Assembly (NCBI GenBank): GCA_018241685.1
Contig: JAFEDJ010000068.1
Coordinates: forward strand, 1 to 64,000
Length of the DNA: 64,000 nt
Direction of reading: 5' to 3'
Origin: Pseudomonadota bacterium
GTDB lineage: Bacteria; Pseudomonadota; Gammaproteobacteria; Burkholderiales; Rhodocyclaceae
Translations under genes and position numbers: made by a program
Shown here: positions 32,477 through 40,110 of the stretch, in pieces
Layout: every line of letters starts with the position of its first letter
Numbering within the stretch: the first letter of the stretch is position 1
Notes under the pieces: generated by a model
Database searches by the model: none
Told to the model about the DNA's origin: nothing
What the model saw: the letters and a program-made list of their open reading frames with translations, nothing else

Positions 32477-34267
32477 ATGCGAACTCAATACTGCGGCCTC
32501 GTTTCCGCCGCCTACCTCGACCAAATCGTTACCCTCAGTGGCTGGGTCCATCGTCGCCGCGACCACGGCGGCGTGATCTTCATCGATCTGCGCGATCGCG
32601 AAGGTCTCGTGCAGGTCGTCTGCGATCCGGACCGTGCCGAGACGTTCAAGGTGGCCGAATCTGTCCGTAACGAGTTCGTCCTGCAGATCACTGGCAAGGT
32701 CCGCCGCCGTCCGGCGGGCACCGAAAATACCGGTCTGGTCTCCGGTGAGATCGAAGTGCTGTGCCATGAGATCGAGATTCTCAACGTCTCCGCCACGCCC
32801 CCGTTCCAGCTCGACGAGGAAAACCTGTCCGAGACGACCCGCCTGACCCACCGGGTCATCGACCTGCGCCGTCCGCAGATGCAGAAGAACATGATGCTGC
32901 GCTACCGCACGGCCATGGCCTTCCGCCGCTTCCTCGACGCCAAGGGCTTCATCGACATCGAAACACCGATGCTCACCAAGAGCACCCCGGAAGGTGCCCG
33001 TGACTATCTGGTGCCGTCCCGCGTGCACGATGGCCAGTTCTTCGCGCTGCCCCAGTCCCCGCAGCTCTTCAAGCAGATGCTGATGGTTGCCGGTTACGAC
33101 CGTTACTACCAGATCGTCAAGTGCTTCCGTGACGAGGACCTGCGCGCCGACCGCCAGCCCGAATTCACCCAGGTCGATATCGAAACCTCCTTCCTGACCG
33201 AAGCCGAAATCACGGCCATGATGGAAGAGATGATCCGCACGATCTTCAAGGAAGTGCTGTCCGTCGACCTGCCCAACCCGTTCCCGCGCATGACCTACGC
33301 GGAAGCCATGGACCGCTTCGGTTCCGACAAGCCCGACCTGCGCGTGACCCTCGAACTGACCGACGTCACCGACGCGGTGAAGGACGTGGCCTTCAAGGTC
33401 TTCTCCGGTCCGGCCAACTCCGGTGGTCGCGTCGCGGCAATCCGCGTACCGGGCGGCGCCAGCCTCTCCCGCGGCGAGATCGACGAATACACCAAGTTCG
33501 TCGGCATCTACGGTGCCAAGGGCCTGGCCTACATCAAGGTCAACGACGTCACCCAGCCGAACGAAGCCGGCCTGCAGTCGCCGATCGTCAAGAACCTCAA
33601 CGAAACCGCGCTGCGCACCATCCTCGAGCGCACCGGCGCCCAGTCCGGCGACCTGATCTTCTTCGGTGCCGACAAGACCAAGGTCGTCAATGACGCCCTT
33701 GGTGCGCTGCGCATCAAGCTCGGCCACGAGAAAGGCTACGTCAACGGCAAGGCCTGGGAACCCCTGTGGGTCGTGGACTTCCCGATGTTCGAGTATGACG
33801 ACGAAGACAAGCGCTGGACCGCCTGCCACCACCCCTTCACCAGCCCGAAGGACGAGCACCTGGCGCTGCTGACCAGCGATCCCGGCAAGTGCCTGGCCAA
33901 GGCCTACGACCTGGCCCTCAATGGCTGGGAAATCGGTGGCGGCTCGGTGCGTATCCACCGCGCCGAGGTGCAGGAGCAGGTCTTCTCTGCCCTCAACATC
34001 GGGCCGGAAGAGCAGCAGGCCAAGTTCGGCTTCCTGCTCGACGCCCTCAAGTACGGTGCGCCCCCGCACGGTGGCCTGGCTTTCGGCCTTGATCGCATCG
34101 TCACAATGATGACCGGCGCCGAATCGATCCGCGACGTTATCGCCTTCCCGAAGACCCAGCGCGCCCAGTGCCTGCTCACCAACGCGCCGTCGCCGGTGGA
34201 CGAGAAGCAACTGCGTGAGCTGCACATCCGTCTGCGCAACAAGGCTGCGGAAACCCCGGCGGCCTGA
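32477..34267 (+). CDS. aspS: aspartyl-tRNA synthetase
   Basis: This 596-aa class IIb synthetase starts with an anticodon-binding OB fold (about residues 1-105; WVHRRRDHGGVIFIDLRDREG). The class II catalytic core has motif 2 FRDEDLRADRQPEFTQ and motif 3 GGLAFGLDRIV, with the bacterial GAD insertion domain between (about 290-420). Length fits bacterial AspRS. Whether it also charges tRNA-Asn cannot be decided here. A terminator follows at 34287-34323. Confidence 0.97.
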   Translation: MRTQYCGLVSAAYLDQIVTLSGWVHRRRDHGGVIFIDLRDREGLVQVVCDPDRAETFKVAESVRNEFVLQITGKVRRRPAGTENTGLVSGEIEVLCHEIEILNVSATPPFQLDEENLSETTRLTHRVIDLRRPQMQKNMMLRYRTAMAFRRFLDAKGFIDIETPMLTKSTPEGARDYLVPSRVHDGQFFALPQSPQLFKQMLMVAGYDRYYQIVKCFRDEDLRADRQPEFTQVDIETSFLTEAEITAMMEEMIRTIFKEVLSVDLPNPFPRMTYAEAMDRFGSDKPDLRVTLELTDVTDAVKDVAFKVFSGPANSGGRVAAIRVPGGASLSRGEIDEYTKFVGIYGAKGLAYIKVNDVTQPNEAGLQSPIVKNLNETALRTILERTGAQSGDLIFFGADKTKVVNDALGALRIKLGHEKGYVNGKAWEPLWVVDFPMFEYDDEDKRWTACHHPFTSPKDEHLALLTSDPGKCLAKAYDLALNGWEIGGGSVRIHRAEVQEQVFSALNIGPEEQQAKFGFLLDALKYGAPPHGGLAFGLDRIVTMMTGAESIRDVIAFPKTQRAQCLLTNAPSPVDEKQLRELHIRLRNKAAETPAA

Positions 34268-34286
34268 ACGGTGGGATAGTCCATGC

Positions 34287-34323
34287 AAGAGGGCGAGCGG
34301 CTTACGGCTGTTCGCCCTCTTTC
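34287..34323 (+). terminator. intrinsic terminator after aspS
   Basis: The stem AAGAGGGCGA/TCGCCCTCTT (34287-34296 and 34312-34321) has a 15-nt loop and ends in a short T run, 19 bp after the stop codon. Confidence 0.75.
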
Positions 34324-34435
34324 TACATCCGCCGACACGCCCCGTTCCGTCCAACGCCATTCGTACCCACTCCGGGCTCAAGAATGGCGCAATGCGGCCG
34401 TTGCCTAATCTCATACCGATATTCGCCGAGCCGCC

Positions 34436-36061
34436 GTGATCGACCTCAACAGCATTTCAGCCCTCGTCGTTGAAGCCAATCCGAGTATGCGGACCCAGCT
34501 CCGCAACATGCTCAACATGAGCGGCATCAACAAGGTTCAGTTCGCCGTCACGGCTGGCGTTGCCGTCCGCAAGCTGAGGGAGTCGCGCTTCGACCTGATC
34601 CTCTGCGAATACCACCTCGGTGATGGTCAGGACGGGCAGCATCTGCTGGAAGACCTGCGTCATCACAACATCATCCCGCTGACCACCCTGTTCCTGATGG
34701 TCACCGGCGAACGCCAGTACGAGCGGGTCATCAGCGCAGCCGAACTGGCGCCCAACGACTACATCCTCAAGCCCTTCGCTGCCGATACCCTGCACGACCG
34801 TATTGAGCGCGCCCTGGAAAAGCGCTCCGCCTTCATGCCGGTCTACCGTCTGATCGAACTGGGCAACGCACCCGATGCGATCGCCGCCTGCATCGCCGGG
34901 GAGGAGAGTCACCCCCAGTGGGCCGTCGATTTCATGCGCCTGCGGGCGGAACTCCATATCGCCAGCGGCAACGGTGACGAGGCCTTCGCGCTGTATGACA
35001 AAATCCTATCCAGCCGAAGCATTCCGTGGGCCAGACTGGGCCTTGCCAAAGCGCTCTACCTACAGCACCACTACGGGGATGCAGAAGAGATCCTGCAAGG
35101 CCTGGTCACCGAGAACGACATGTTCCTCGATGCCTATGACTGGCTGGCGCATACCCGTGAAGCCGCCGGGGAACTCCAGGGCGCCCGCAATGTGCTGGTC
35201 ACCGCGACCAGCCTATCGCCCCACCGGGTCGGCCGCCTGCGTCGTCTGGGTGAACTGGCCATCGAGACGGGCGACCACGAAACCGCGGAGAAAGTCCTTA
35301 CCGAAGTCGTACGCAAAGGCAAGTACTCCGATTTTCGCGATCCGGAAGACCATGTCCGCCTGATCCAGGCACAACTCGGCAAGGGTGACACCGGCCAGGC
35401 GGAAGCCACCATCCGGGATCTGGAACGCTCCATGCTGGGGCTCGACAAGACCCGCAGCTGCTCATCCCTGTCGAGCGCCCTTGTGCACTTGAAGAAAGGT
35501 GATACCGCCAAGGCGGGTGAAGCGATCAAGGCCCTCGCCAGTGAAGGGGGCAGTGCAGGAGCCGGCCTGTCCGTGAGTCTCAAGAAGGAACTCGCCCGTG
35601 CATGCTTTGCCAGCAACATGGAAGAGCATGGCACGGAAGTCGTCCTCGACCTGATGCGCAACGCCAGCGATGACCGGGCGCTGGAAAGCACCAAGCGCAT
35701 CCTGCGCGAAGCCGGCAAGAGCGAACTGTGCGAACAATTGCTGTCGCGCACACAAGGCGAAGTCAAGGATCTGGTGGCCGAAGGTGCCCGCAAGGCCCAG
35801 AGCGGCGACTACGAGGGCGCGGTGCAGTTCATGCTCAGCGCCGTCCGCAAGATGCCGACCAACATCCACGTTCTATTCAATGCCACTCTGGCGCTGCTCA
35901 AATACGTGGAGAACTGCGGTTGGAACGAACGCTTCGCGGAGCAGGCCCGCGGACTGATGGAGCGCGCCCGCCAACTCGACCCCGGCAATTCCCGCCTGCC
36001 GGCGCTTACCACCTACTATTACAACCTGTTGAAGAAGTACGGCATCCGCCCCTCCTCCTGA
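34436..36061 (+). CDS. pseudo-receiver domain protein with TPR repeats
   Basis: This 541-aa protein has an N-terminal receiver-like domain (residues 7-130) and a long helical TPR region (about 150-530). The phosphoacceptor position holds Glu58 (CEYHLGDG) instead of Asp, and the usual acidic pair is Glu13-Ala14, while the conserved Thr (MVTGE) and Lys (LKPF) remain. Normal phosphorylation is therefore unlikely, and it may be locked in one state as a scaffold. I recall homologues in Burkholderia and Ralstonia with the same Glu, but their role is not known. The start is GTG at 34436. No output DNA-binding or enzymatic domain is seen. Confidence 0.85.
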   Translation: MIDLNSISALVVEANPSMRTQLRNMLNMSGINKVQFAVTAGVAVRKLRESRFDLILCEYHLGDGQDGQHLLEDLRHHNIIPLTTLFLMVTGERQYERVISAAELAPNDYILKPFAADTLHDRIERALEKRSAFMPVYRLIELGNAPDAIAACIAGEESHPQWAVDFMRLRAELHIASGNGDEAFALYDKILSSRSIPWARLGLAKALYLQHHYGDAEEILQGLVTENDMFLDAYDWLAHTREAAGELQGARNVLVTATSLSPHRVGRLRRLGELAIETGDHETAEKVLTEVVRKGKYSDFRDPEDHVRLIQAQLGKGDTGQAEATIRDLERSMLGLDKTRSCSSLSSALVHLKKGDTAKAGEAIKALASEGGSAGAGLSVSLKKELARACFASNMEEHGTEVVLDLMRNASDDRALESTKRILREAGKSELCEQLLSRTQGEVKDLVAEGARKAQSGDYEGAVQFMLSAVRKMPTNIHVLFNATLALLKYVENCGWNERFAEQARGLMERARQLDPGNSRLPALTTYYYNLLKKYGIRPSS

Positions 36062-36107
36062 GACGCCGCTGCTACACTGGCGACGTCATTCGCCCTTCCG
36101 GCCCGCC

Positions 36108-36482
36108 ATGTCCGTACTTTTTCGACTGCTCGTCGTCGTCCTTCTGTGTGTCGGCTTCACCACCCAGGCCCGCGACCTGCCCGACTGGCTGCGCCGCGAG
36201 CCGGCCACCCTTTCGGCCGCTGCTCTGCCGCCCGAAGCCCGCGAAACCCTAGCCTTGATCCGCCAAGGCGGTCCCTACCCCTACCGGCGTGACGGCGTCA
36301 CGTTCCAGAACCGCGAAGGCCGCTTGCCGGATGCCCCGAACGGCTTCTACCGGGAATACACCGTCACCACCCCGGGCTCCCGGGACCGCGGCGCCCGACG
36401 CATCATCAGCGGCGGCCGCCCCCCATCGGTGTTCTACTACACCGACGATCACTACCGCAGCTTTCGGCGGATCCAGGATTGA
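36108..36482 (+). CDS. secreted guanyl-specific ribonuclease (RNase Sa/barnase superfamily)
   Basis: This 124-aa exported microbial RNase has a signal peptide at residues 1-21 (cleavage after TQA). The mature domain matches the N1/T1/Sa family: LPPEARETLALIRQGGPYPY, Glu83 in YREYTV (general base), Arg97-Arg98 in GARRI, and His115 in DDHYRSF (general acid). The Glu-Arg-His spacing closely follows RNase Sa. It lies 2 bp ahead of a barstar-family gene, so the pair forms a toxin plus cytosolic inhibitor unit. Likely roles are nucleotide scavenging or competition. Confidence 0.9.
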   Translation: MSVLFRLLVVVLLCVGFTTQARDLPDWLRREPATLSAAALPPEARETLALIRQGGPYPYRRDGVTFQNREGRLPDAPNGFYREYTVTTPGSRDRGARRIISGGRPPSVFYYTDDHYRSFRRIQD

Positions 36483-36484
36483 AC

Positions 36485-36928
36485 ATGAACGCCCCTGCCT
36501 TTCACACCTTGCTCCCCCGGGCCGAACGCTCCGGCATCTATCACCTGCCCCACGCAGCCGATCTGGCCCTTGAAGAAGCCGCTGAAGGCCTGGGCTATGC
36601 GCTGTTCCGACTCGATCTCACCCATACCACCGACAAGAAAGGCTTCCTGACGGCCATCGGCGAGACCCTGGACTTTCCCGACTGGTACGGACACAACTGG
36701 GACGCGCTCGCCGACTGCCTGAACGACATGTCCTGGATGGAGGCGGACGGCTACGTGCTGGTCCTCGACCATGCGGATGCCTTTGCCGCCGCCAACCCGG
36801 CCGATTTCGGCACGGCCTTGACGATCCTGCAGGAAGCCTCCGACGCCTGGCGGGAGGACGGCGTGCCCTTCTGGACCCTGGTCGGCATCACCGCCGACGG
36901 CATTGCCTGGTTGCGCGATCTGGAATGA
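36485..36928 (+). CDS. barstar family ribonuclease inhibitor
   Basis: This 147-aa cytosolic protein has a barstar fold in its C-terminal 90 residues: FLTAIGETLDFPDWYGHNWDALADCL region and the acidic stretch EADGYVLVLDHAD. The acidic residues would block the RNase active site. It is longer than B. amyloliquefaciens barstar (90 aa) through an N-terminal extension. The ATG at 36485 is preferred over the TTG at 36479 that overlaps the RNase stop. It is coupled upstream to the RNase and downstream to nudB (ATGA overlap). Confidence 0.88.
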   Translation: MNAPAFHTLLPRAERSGIYHLPHAADLALEEAAEGLGYALFRLDLTHTTDKKGFLTAIGETLDFPDWYGHNWDALADCLNDMSWMEADGYVLVLDHADAFAAANPADFGTALTILQEASDAWREDGVPFWTLVGITADGIAWLRDLE

Positions 36929-37410
36929 GTGAATACAAGCAGCCTGTCTCGGTGCTGGTCCTGATCCACACGCCAGGTCTGGATGTTTTGCTGCTGGAAC
37001 GGGCCGGCGGCAATGGCTTGTGGCAATCGGTAACCGGCAGCCGCGAAGACGACGAAAACCTGGCCGCCACCGCGCTGCGGGAAGTCGCCGAAGAGACCGG
37101 CATCCAGGCATCGCCCGACGCGCTGGTGGACTGGCATCTGTCCAACCGCTTCGTGATCCTGCCGCGCTGGCGCGGCCGCTATGCGCCGGGCGTGACCCAC
37201 AACACCGAACACGTCTTCAGCCTGTGCGTGCCAACCCCCATCCCCGTACAACTGGCCGCCGATGAACACACTGCGGCTCTATGGCTCCCCTGGCAGACCG
37301 CCGCCACCAAGGTCTTCTCATGGACCAACCGGGACGCCATCCGCCTTCTGCCACAGCGTATCAACGCTGCACTGCAGGCTGCGCCGCTGCCGCCTCGATT
37401 CGGCGCTTGA
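36925..37410 (+). CDS. nudB: dihydroneopterin triphosphate diphosphatase (Nudix)
   Basis: This 161-aa Nudix hydrolase removes pyrophosphate from dihydroneopterin triphosphate in folate synthesis. The Nudix box is GSREDDENLAATALREVAEE-TGI (about residues 37-60), with the NudB-typical start YKQPVSVLVLIHT and the motif NTEHVFSLCVP. It overlaps the barstar stop by 4 nt and the convergent CWC gene by 50 nt at the 3' end. In many betaproteobacteria nudB follows aspS closely. Here the TPR and RNase genes are inserted between. Confidence 0.92.
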   Translation: MSEYKQPVSVLVLIHTPGLDVLLLERAGGNGLWQSVTGSREDDENLAATALREVAEETGIQASPDALVDWHLSNRFVILPRWRGRYAPGVTHNTEHVFSLCVPTPIPVQLAADEHTAALWLPWQTAATKVFSWTNRDAIRLLPQRINAALQAAPLPPRFGA

Positions 37411-37585
37411 GGCAGTCCGGGCAGTAGCAGGCCCCCACATCCCCGGCCGGTATCGCCGGGACATCCAGCACTGGCGGAAAATCCGCACACCAGCACTCCG
37501 CCAGGCCAGCGTTCATGCCACAGGTAAAGGCCGCGCCACAGGCCGGACACACATTGGTGGCCGGTACGTTCTTGCTCTGCTCCAT
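37361..37585 (-). CDS. cysteine-rich CWC family protein
   Basis: This 74-aa small protein has a CWC pattern: CPACG, CGMNAG..CWC and CYCPDCL, eight cysteines that probably bind zinc. The ATG at 37585 has GGAG upstream, and a 9-residue longer reading from 37612 is less likely. Its 3' end overlaps nudB by 50 bp. Function is unknown. Confidence 0.75.
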   Translation of the reverse strand: MEQSKNVPATNVCPACGAAFTCGMNAGLAECWCADFPPVLDVPAIPAGDVGACYCPDCLKRRIEAAAAQPAVQR

Positions 37586-37639
37586 CGACTTGCTCCGTTT
37601 GATCCATCTCAAGTCTAGCGCGGATCACCACCGCCACGC

Positions 37640-37668
37640 CTTGAACCGGGCCAAGCCCCTCCCTATAT
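37640..37668 (+). promoter_or_regulatory. sigma-32 (heat-shock) type promoter of hsp20
   Basis: CTTGAA (37640-37645) and CCCTATAT (37661-37668) lie 15 nt apart. They match the RpoH consensus CTTGAA and CCCCATNT with one mismatch. An 8-bp inverted repeat CCCTCCCT/AGGGAGGG (37657-37664 and 37676-37683) overlaps the -10 and the start site and could be an operator. Confidence 0.7.
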
Positions 37669-37726
37669 AACAATCAGGGAGGGCCGTCAGCCCTCGGGTA
37701 AGCCAACCAGAACAAGGAGACGACAC

Positions 37727-38143
37727 ATGAGCAACATCACTCGCCGTGACCCTCTGGACGATCTGTTCCGCGGCTTTTTCGTGCGCCCGGTCGAATATGC
37801 CGGAGCCCCCGTCGAGGCGCCGCAAATGCGCGTGGACGTGAAGGAGGCCAACGATGCCTACCAAGTGCACGCCGAACTGCCGGGTATCAAGAAAGAGGAC
37901 ATCCACGTACACATCGACGGTCCGGTCGTCTCGATCAGTGCAGAACGCAAGCAGGAGAAGGAAGTGAAGGAAGGCGAGCGGGTCTTGCGCACCGAGCGCT
38001 ATTTCGGCGAGGTGTCGCGCAGCTTCCAACTCGGCGCGGATGTCGATGAGGCCAAGGCTTCGGCCAAGTTCAGCGATGGCGTCCTCGAACTGACGCTACC
38101 GAAGAAGGCTCCGGCCCAAAGCAAGCGCCTTGTCATCGAATAG
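37727..38143 (+). CDS. small heat-shock protein, Hsp20/alpha-crystallin family
   Basis: This 138-aa ATP-independent holdase has an alpha-crystallin domain at about residues 35-130 (PQMRVDVKEANDAYQVHAELPG, then ISAERKQEKEVKEGERVLRTERYFGEV region). The ACD-typical ending is FSDGVLELTLPKK. RBS AAGGAG lies before the ATG. A heat-shock promoter lies upstream and a GCAA-loop terminator downstream, so it is monocistronic. Confidence 0.93.
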   Translation: MSNITRRDPLDDLFRGFFVRPVEYAGAPVEAPQMRVDVKEANDAYQVHAELPGIKKEDIHVHIDGPVVSISAERKQEKEVKEGERVLRTERYFGEVSRSFQLGADVDEAKASAKFSDGVLELTLPKKAPAQSKRLVIE

Positions 38144-38176
38144 CGTGCATCGGCTGCGGCACCCAGCCAACACCGA

Positions 38177-38208
38177 GGCGGGAAGAGCAATCTTCCCGCC
38201 TTTTGTTT
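38177..38208 (+). terminator. intrinsic terminator after hsp20
   Basis: The perfect 10-bp stem GGCGGGAAGA/TCTTCCCGCC has a GCAA tetraloop and is followed by TTTTGTTT. Confidence 0.9.
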
Positions 38209-38287
38209 CGATCTTCGTACTTTTTGTTTAGGGGCCGGCTCATTACAATCGCGGGCACACCAAAACAACCTTGCGCTGCAACACATC

Positions 38288-39187
38288 ATGACCGCTGCCA
38301 TCGACACCTCCGACCTGACCCCGGCCCAGAAAGCCGCCATCATCGCCGAAGCCCTGCCCTACATCCGCCGCTTCCAGGACAAGACCCTGGTCATCAAGTA
38401 CGGCGGCAATGCGATGACCGACCCGCACCTGAAGGCCTGTTTCGCCCACGACGTGGTGCTCCTCAAGCTGGTCGGCTTCAACCCGGTGGTGGTGCACGGC
38501 GGCGGCCCGCAGATCGAGAACATGCTGTCCCGCGTCGGCAAGAAGGGCGAGTTCGTGCAAGGCATGCGCGTCACCGATGCCGAGACCATGGAGGTCGTGG
38601 AGATGGTGCTGGGCGGCCAGGTGAACAAGGAGATCGTCAATCTGATCAACCAGGCCGGCGGCAAGGCCGTGGGCGTGACCGGCAAGGACTCCAACTTCAT
38701 CCGCGCCAAGAAACTGATGATGGAGAACAAGGACGCCCCCGGCGACCTGATCGACATCGGCCAGGTCGGCGACATCACGCAGATCGACCCGAGCCTGATC
38801 TCCTTCCTCGACAAGGGCGACTTCATCCCAGTCATCGCGCCGATCGGCGTCGGCCCCGACGGCGAGAGCTACAACATCAACGCCGACGTGGTGGCCGGCA
38901 AGCTGTCCGAAGTGCTGAAGGCCGAGAAGCTGGTGCTGCTGACCAACACCCCGGGCGTGCTCGACAAGGACGGCAAGCTGCTGACCGGCCTGACCCCGCG
39001 CCAGATCGACGAACTGGTGGCCGACGGCACCCTGTCCGGCGGTATGCTGCCGAAGATCGGCTCCGCCCTCGACGCCGCCCGCAACGGCGTGAAGAGCGTG
39101 CACATCATCGACGGCCGCGTCGAGCACTGTCTGCTGCTGGAAATCCTCACCGACCACGGCGTCGGCACGATGATCAAGAGCAAGTAA
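38288..39187 (+). CDS. argB: acetylglutamate kinase
   Basis: This 299-aa amino-acid kinase phosphorylates N-acetylglutamate in arginine synthesis. It has an N-terminal helix followed by VIKYGGNAMTD, the substrate loop VVVHGGGPQI, and the nucleotide-binding end SGGMLPKI. The N-terminal helix (TPAQKAAIIAEALPYIRRF) is the mark of the arginine-sensitive hexameric type, so feedback inhibition is likely. argD lies 7 kb away. Confidence 0.96.
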   Translation: MTAAIDTSDLTPAQKAAIIAEALPYIRRFQDKTLVIKYGGNAMTDPHLKACFAHDVVLLKLVGFNPVVVHGGGPQIENMLSRVGKKGEFVQGMRVTDAETMEVVEMVLGGQVNKEIVNLINQAGGKAVGVTGKDSNFIRAKKLMMENKDAPGDLIDIGQVGDITQIDPSLISFLDKGDFIPVIAPIGVGPDGESYNINADVVAGKLSEVLKAEKLVLLTNTPGVLDKDGKLLTGLTPRQIDELVADGTLSGGMLPKIGSALDAARNGVKSVHIIDGRVEHCLLLEILTDHGVGTMIKSK

Positions 39188-39267
39188 AACACGCAACCTT
39201 TGCGGAACTCCGGGGCGCAGCGGGCACTCTTCACATGCCCCTGGCCCCGGTTTTCCGTTTGCTATCC

Positions 39268-39768
39268 ATGCCCACCCACCAAACACGCCCTCTCGCCCTC
39301 GCCCTTTTCGTCGTCTGCAGCAGCCTGCTCGCCTTCGGCCTCTACCTCCAGCACGTGAAGGGCATCGAACCCTGCCCAATGTGCATCATGCAGCGCTACG
39401 CCCTGCTGGCCTGCGGCCTGATCGGCCTGGGTGCCGGTCTGCACAACCCGGCCACCAAAGGGCGCTACGTTTGGTCGGTTCTGCTCGCAGTCGCAGCCCT
39501 CGCTGGTGCAGGCGTAGCGGCGCGCCAATCGTGGATCCAGTGGTATCCGCCGACAGTCTCCGAATGCGGCCCCGGTCTGGAATACATGCTGGAGAGCTTC
39601 CCGCTGTCCTCCGCGCTGCCGATGATCTTCCGCGGCGCCGGCGACTGCTCGGTCGTGGACTGGACCTTCCTCGGCCTGTCCATCGCCAACTGGTCCTTCC
39701 TGGCCTTCACCACCATCCTGCTCAGCCTCGCCGTGCATCTGCTGCGGCATCGCAAGTCCGCCGCCTGA
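39268..39768 (+). CDS. dsbB: disulfide bond formation protein DsbB
   Basis: This 166-aa inner-membrane quinone-linked oxidase recharges DsbA. It has four membrane segments. The first redox pair Cys36-Cys39 (EPCPMC) lies after TM1 and the second pair Cys100/Cys127 lies in the second periplasmic loop, both intact. QRYALL after the first pair is typical. The ATG at 39268 is chosen for length, and the one at 39235 would add 11 residues. It lies 80 bp after argB. Confidence 0.92.
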   Translation: MPTHQTRPLALALFVVCSSLLAFGLYLQHVKGIEPCPMCIMQRYALLACGLIGLGAGLHNPATKGRYVWSVLLAVAALAGAGVAARQSWIQWYPPTVSECGPGLEYMLESFPLSSALPMIFRGAGDCSVVDWTFLGLSIANWSFLAFTTILLSLAVHLLRHRKSAA

Positions 39769-39874
39769 TTCTGCGCCCCAGCACAGGGCGATGCGCACCA
39801 GCCAAGTGCGCATCGCTCCCCTCCCGCACGCCCCGCCCCCGTTTCTCCCCAGTATTTACCTGATCTGGGCGCAG

Positions 39875-39890
39875 TGGCACGGCCATTGCT
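39875..39890 (+). promoter_or_regulatory. sigma-54 (RpoN) promoter of nirB
   Basis: TGGCACG-GCCA-TTGCT matches the consensus TGGCACG-N4-TTGCW at every defined position, with correct spacing. The predicted start near 39901 gives a leader of about 210 nt. This fits nitrogen control of nitrite assimilation through NtrC. No regulator gene is in the window. Confidence 0.8.
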
Positions 39891-39991
39891 AGTAGCCATC
39901 CGACGAATGCGCATGAGGCAATAAAGACTTTGCCGCACTGCGCACTACCTGAATCCAGGTGCTTGTTGCGCGCCGCCCCCGAGGCTGGCGA

Positions 39992-40034
39992 CGCGGTCCG
40001 GCCAACGACGGCCCCGCCGCGATCAACGACGATC
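39992..40034 (+). promoter_or_regulatory. tandem hexaloop hairpins in the nirB leader (candidate ANTAR/NasT target)
   Basis: Hairpin 1 is GGCC-AACGAC-GGCC (40000-40013), extended by GCGGT/GCCGC (39993-39997 and 40016-40020, one G-U pair) across a 2x2 C/C internal loop. Hairpin 2 is GATC-AACGAC-GATC (40021-40034). Both loops are the same hexamer with A at loop position 1 and G at position 4. The ANTAR RNA motif is two hairpins with hexaloops of this pattern. The location in the leader of a nitrite reductase operon fits NasT/NasR-type antitermination. No U-tract terminator is visible before the ATG at 40111, so the mechanism is open. Confidence 0.55.
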
Positions 40035-40110
40035 TCTCTCCTGCTCAAGGCTTACCCGCCCGCATCGGTCCCGTGCGTCCGGTCCGGGGAGAATCAATGT
40101 CGGAGGAATC

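Noticed and set aside
32417..34414. 665-aa minus-strand frame opposite aspS
   Set aside because: Shadow frame. aspS is unmistakable.
16809..36482. RNase-barstar as a classical type II toxin-antitoxin module
   Set aside because: The RNase has an export signal, so it is an exported enzyme with a cytosolic safety inhibitor rather than an intracellular toxin-antitoxin pair. The relevant genes are at 36108-36928 only.
38203..39768. 521-aa frame running through argB into dsbB
   Set aside because: The first 355 codons are argB read out of frame. Only 39268-39768 (DsbB) is real.
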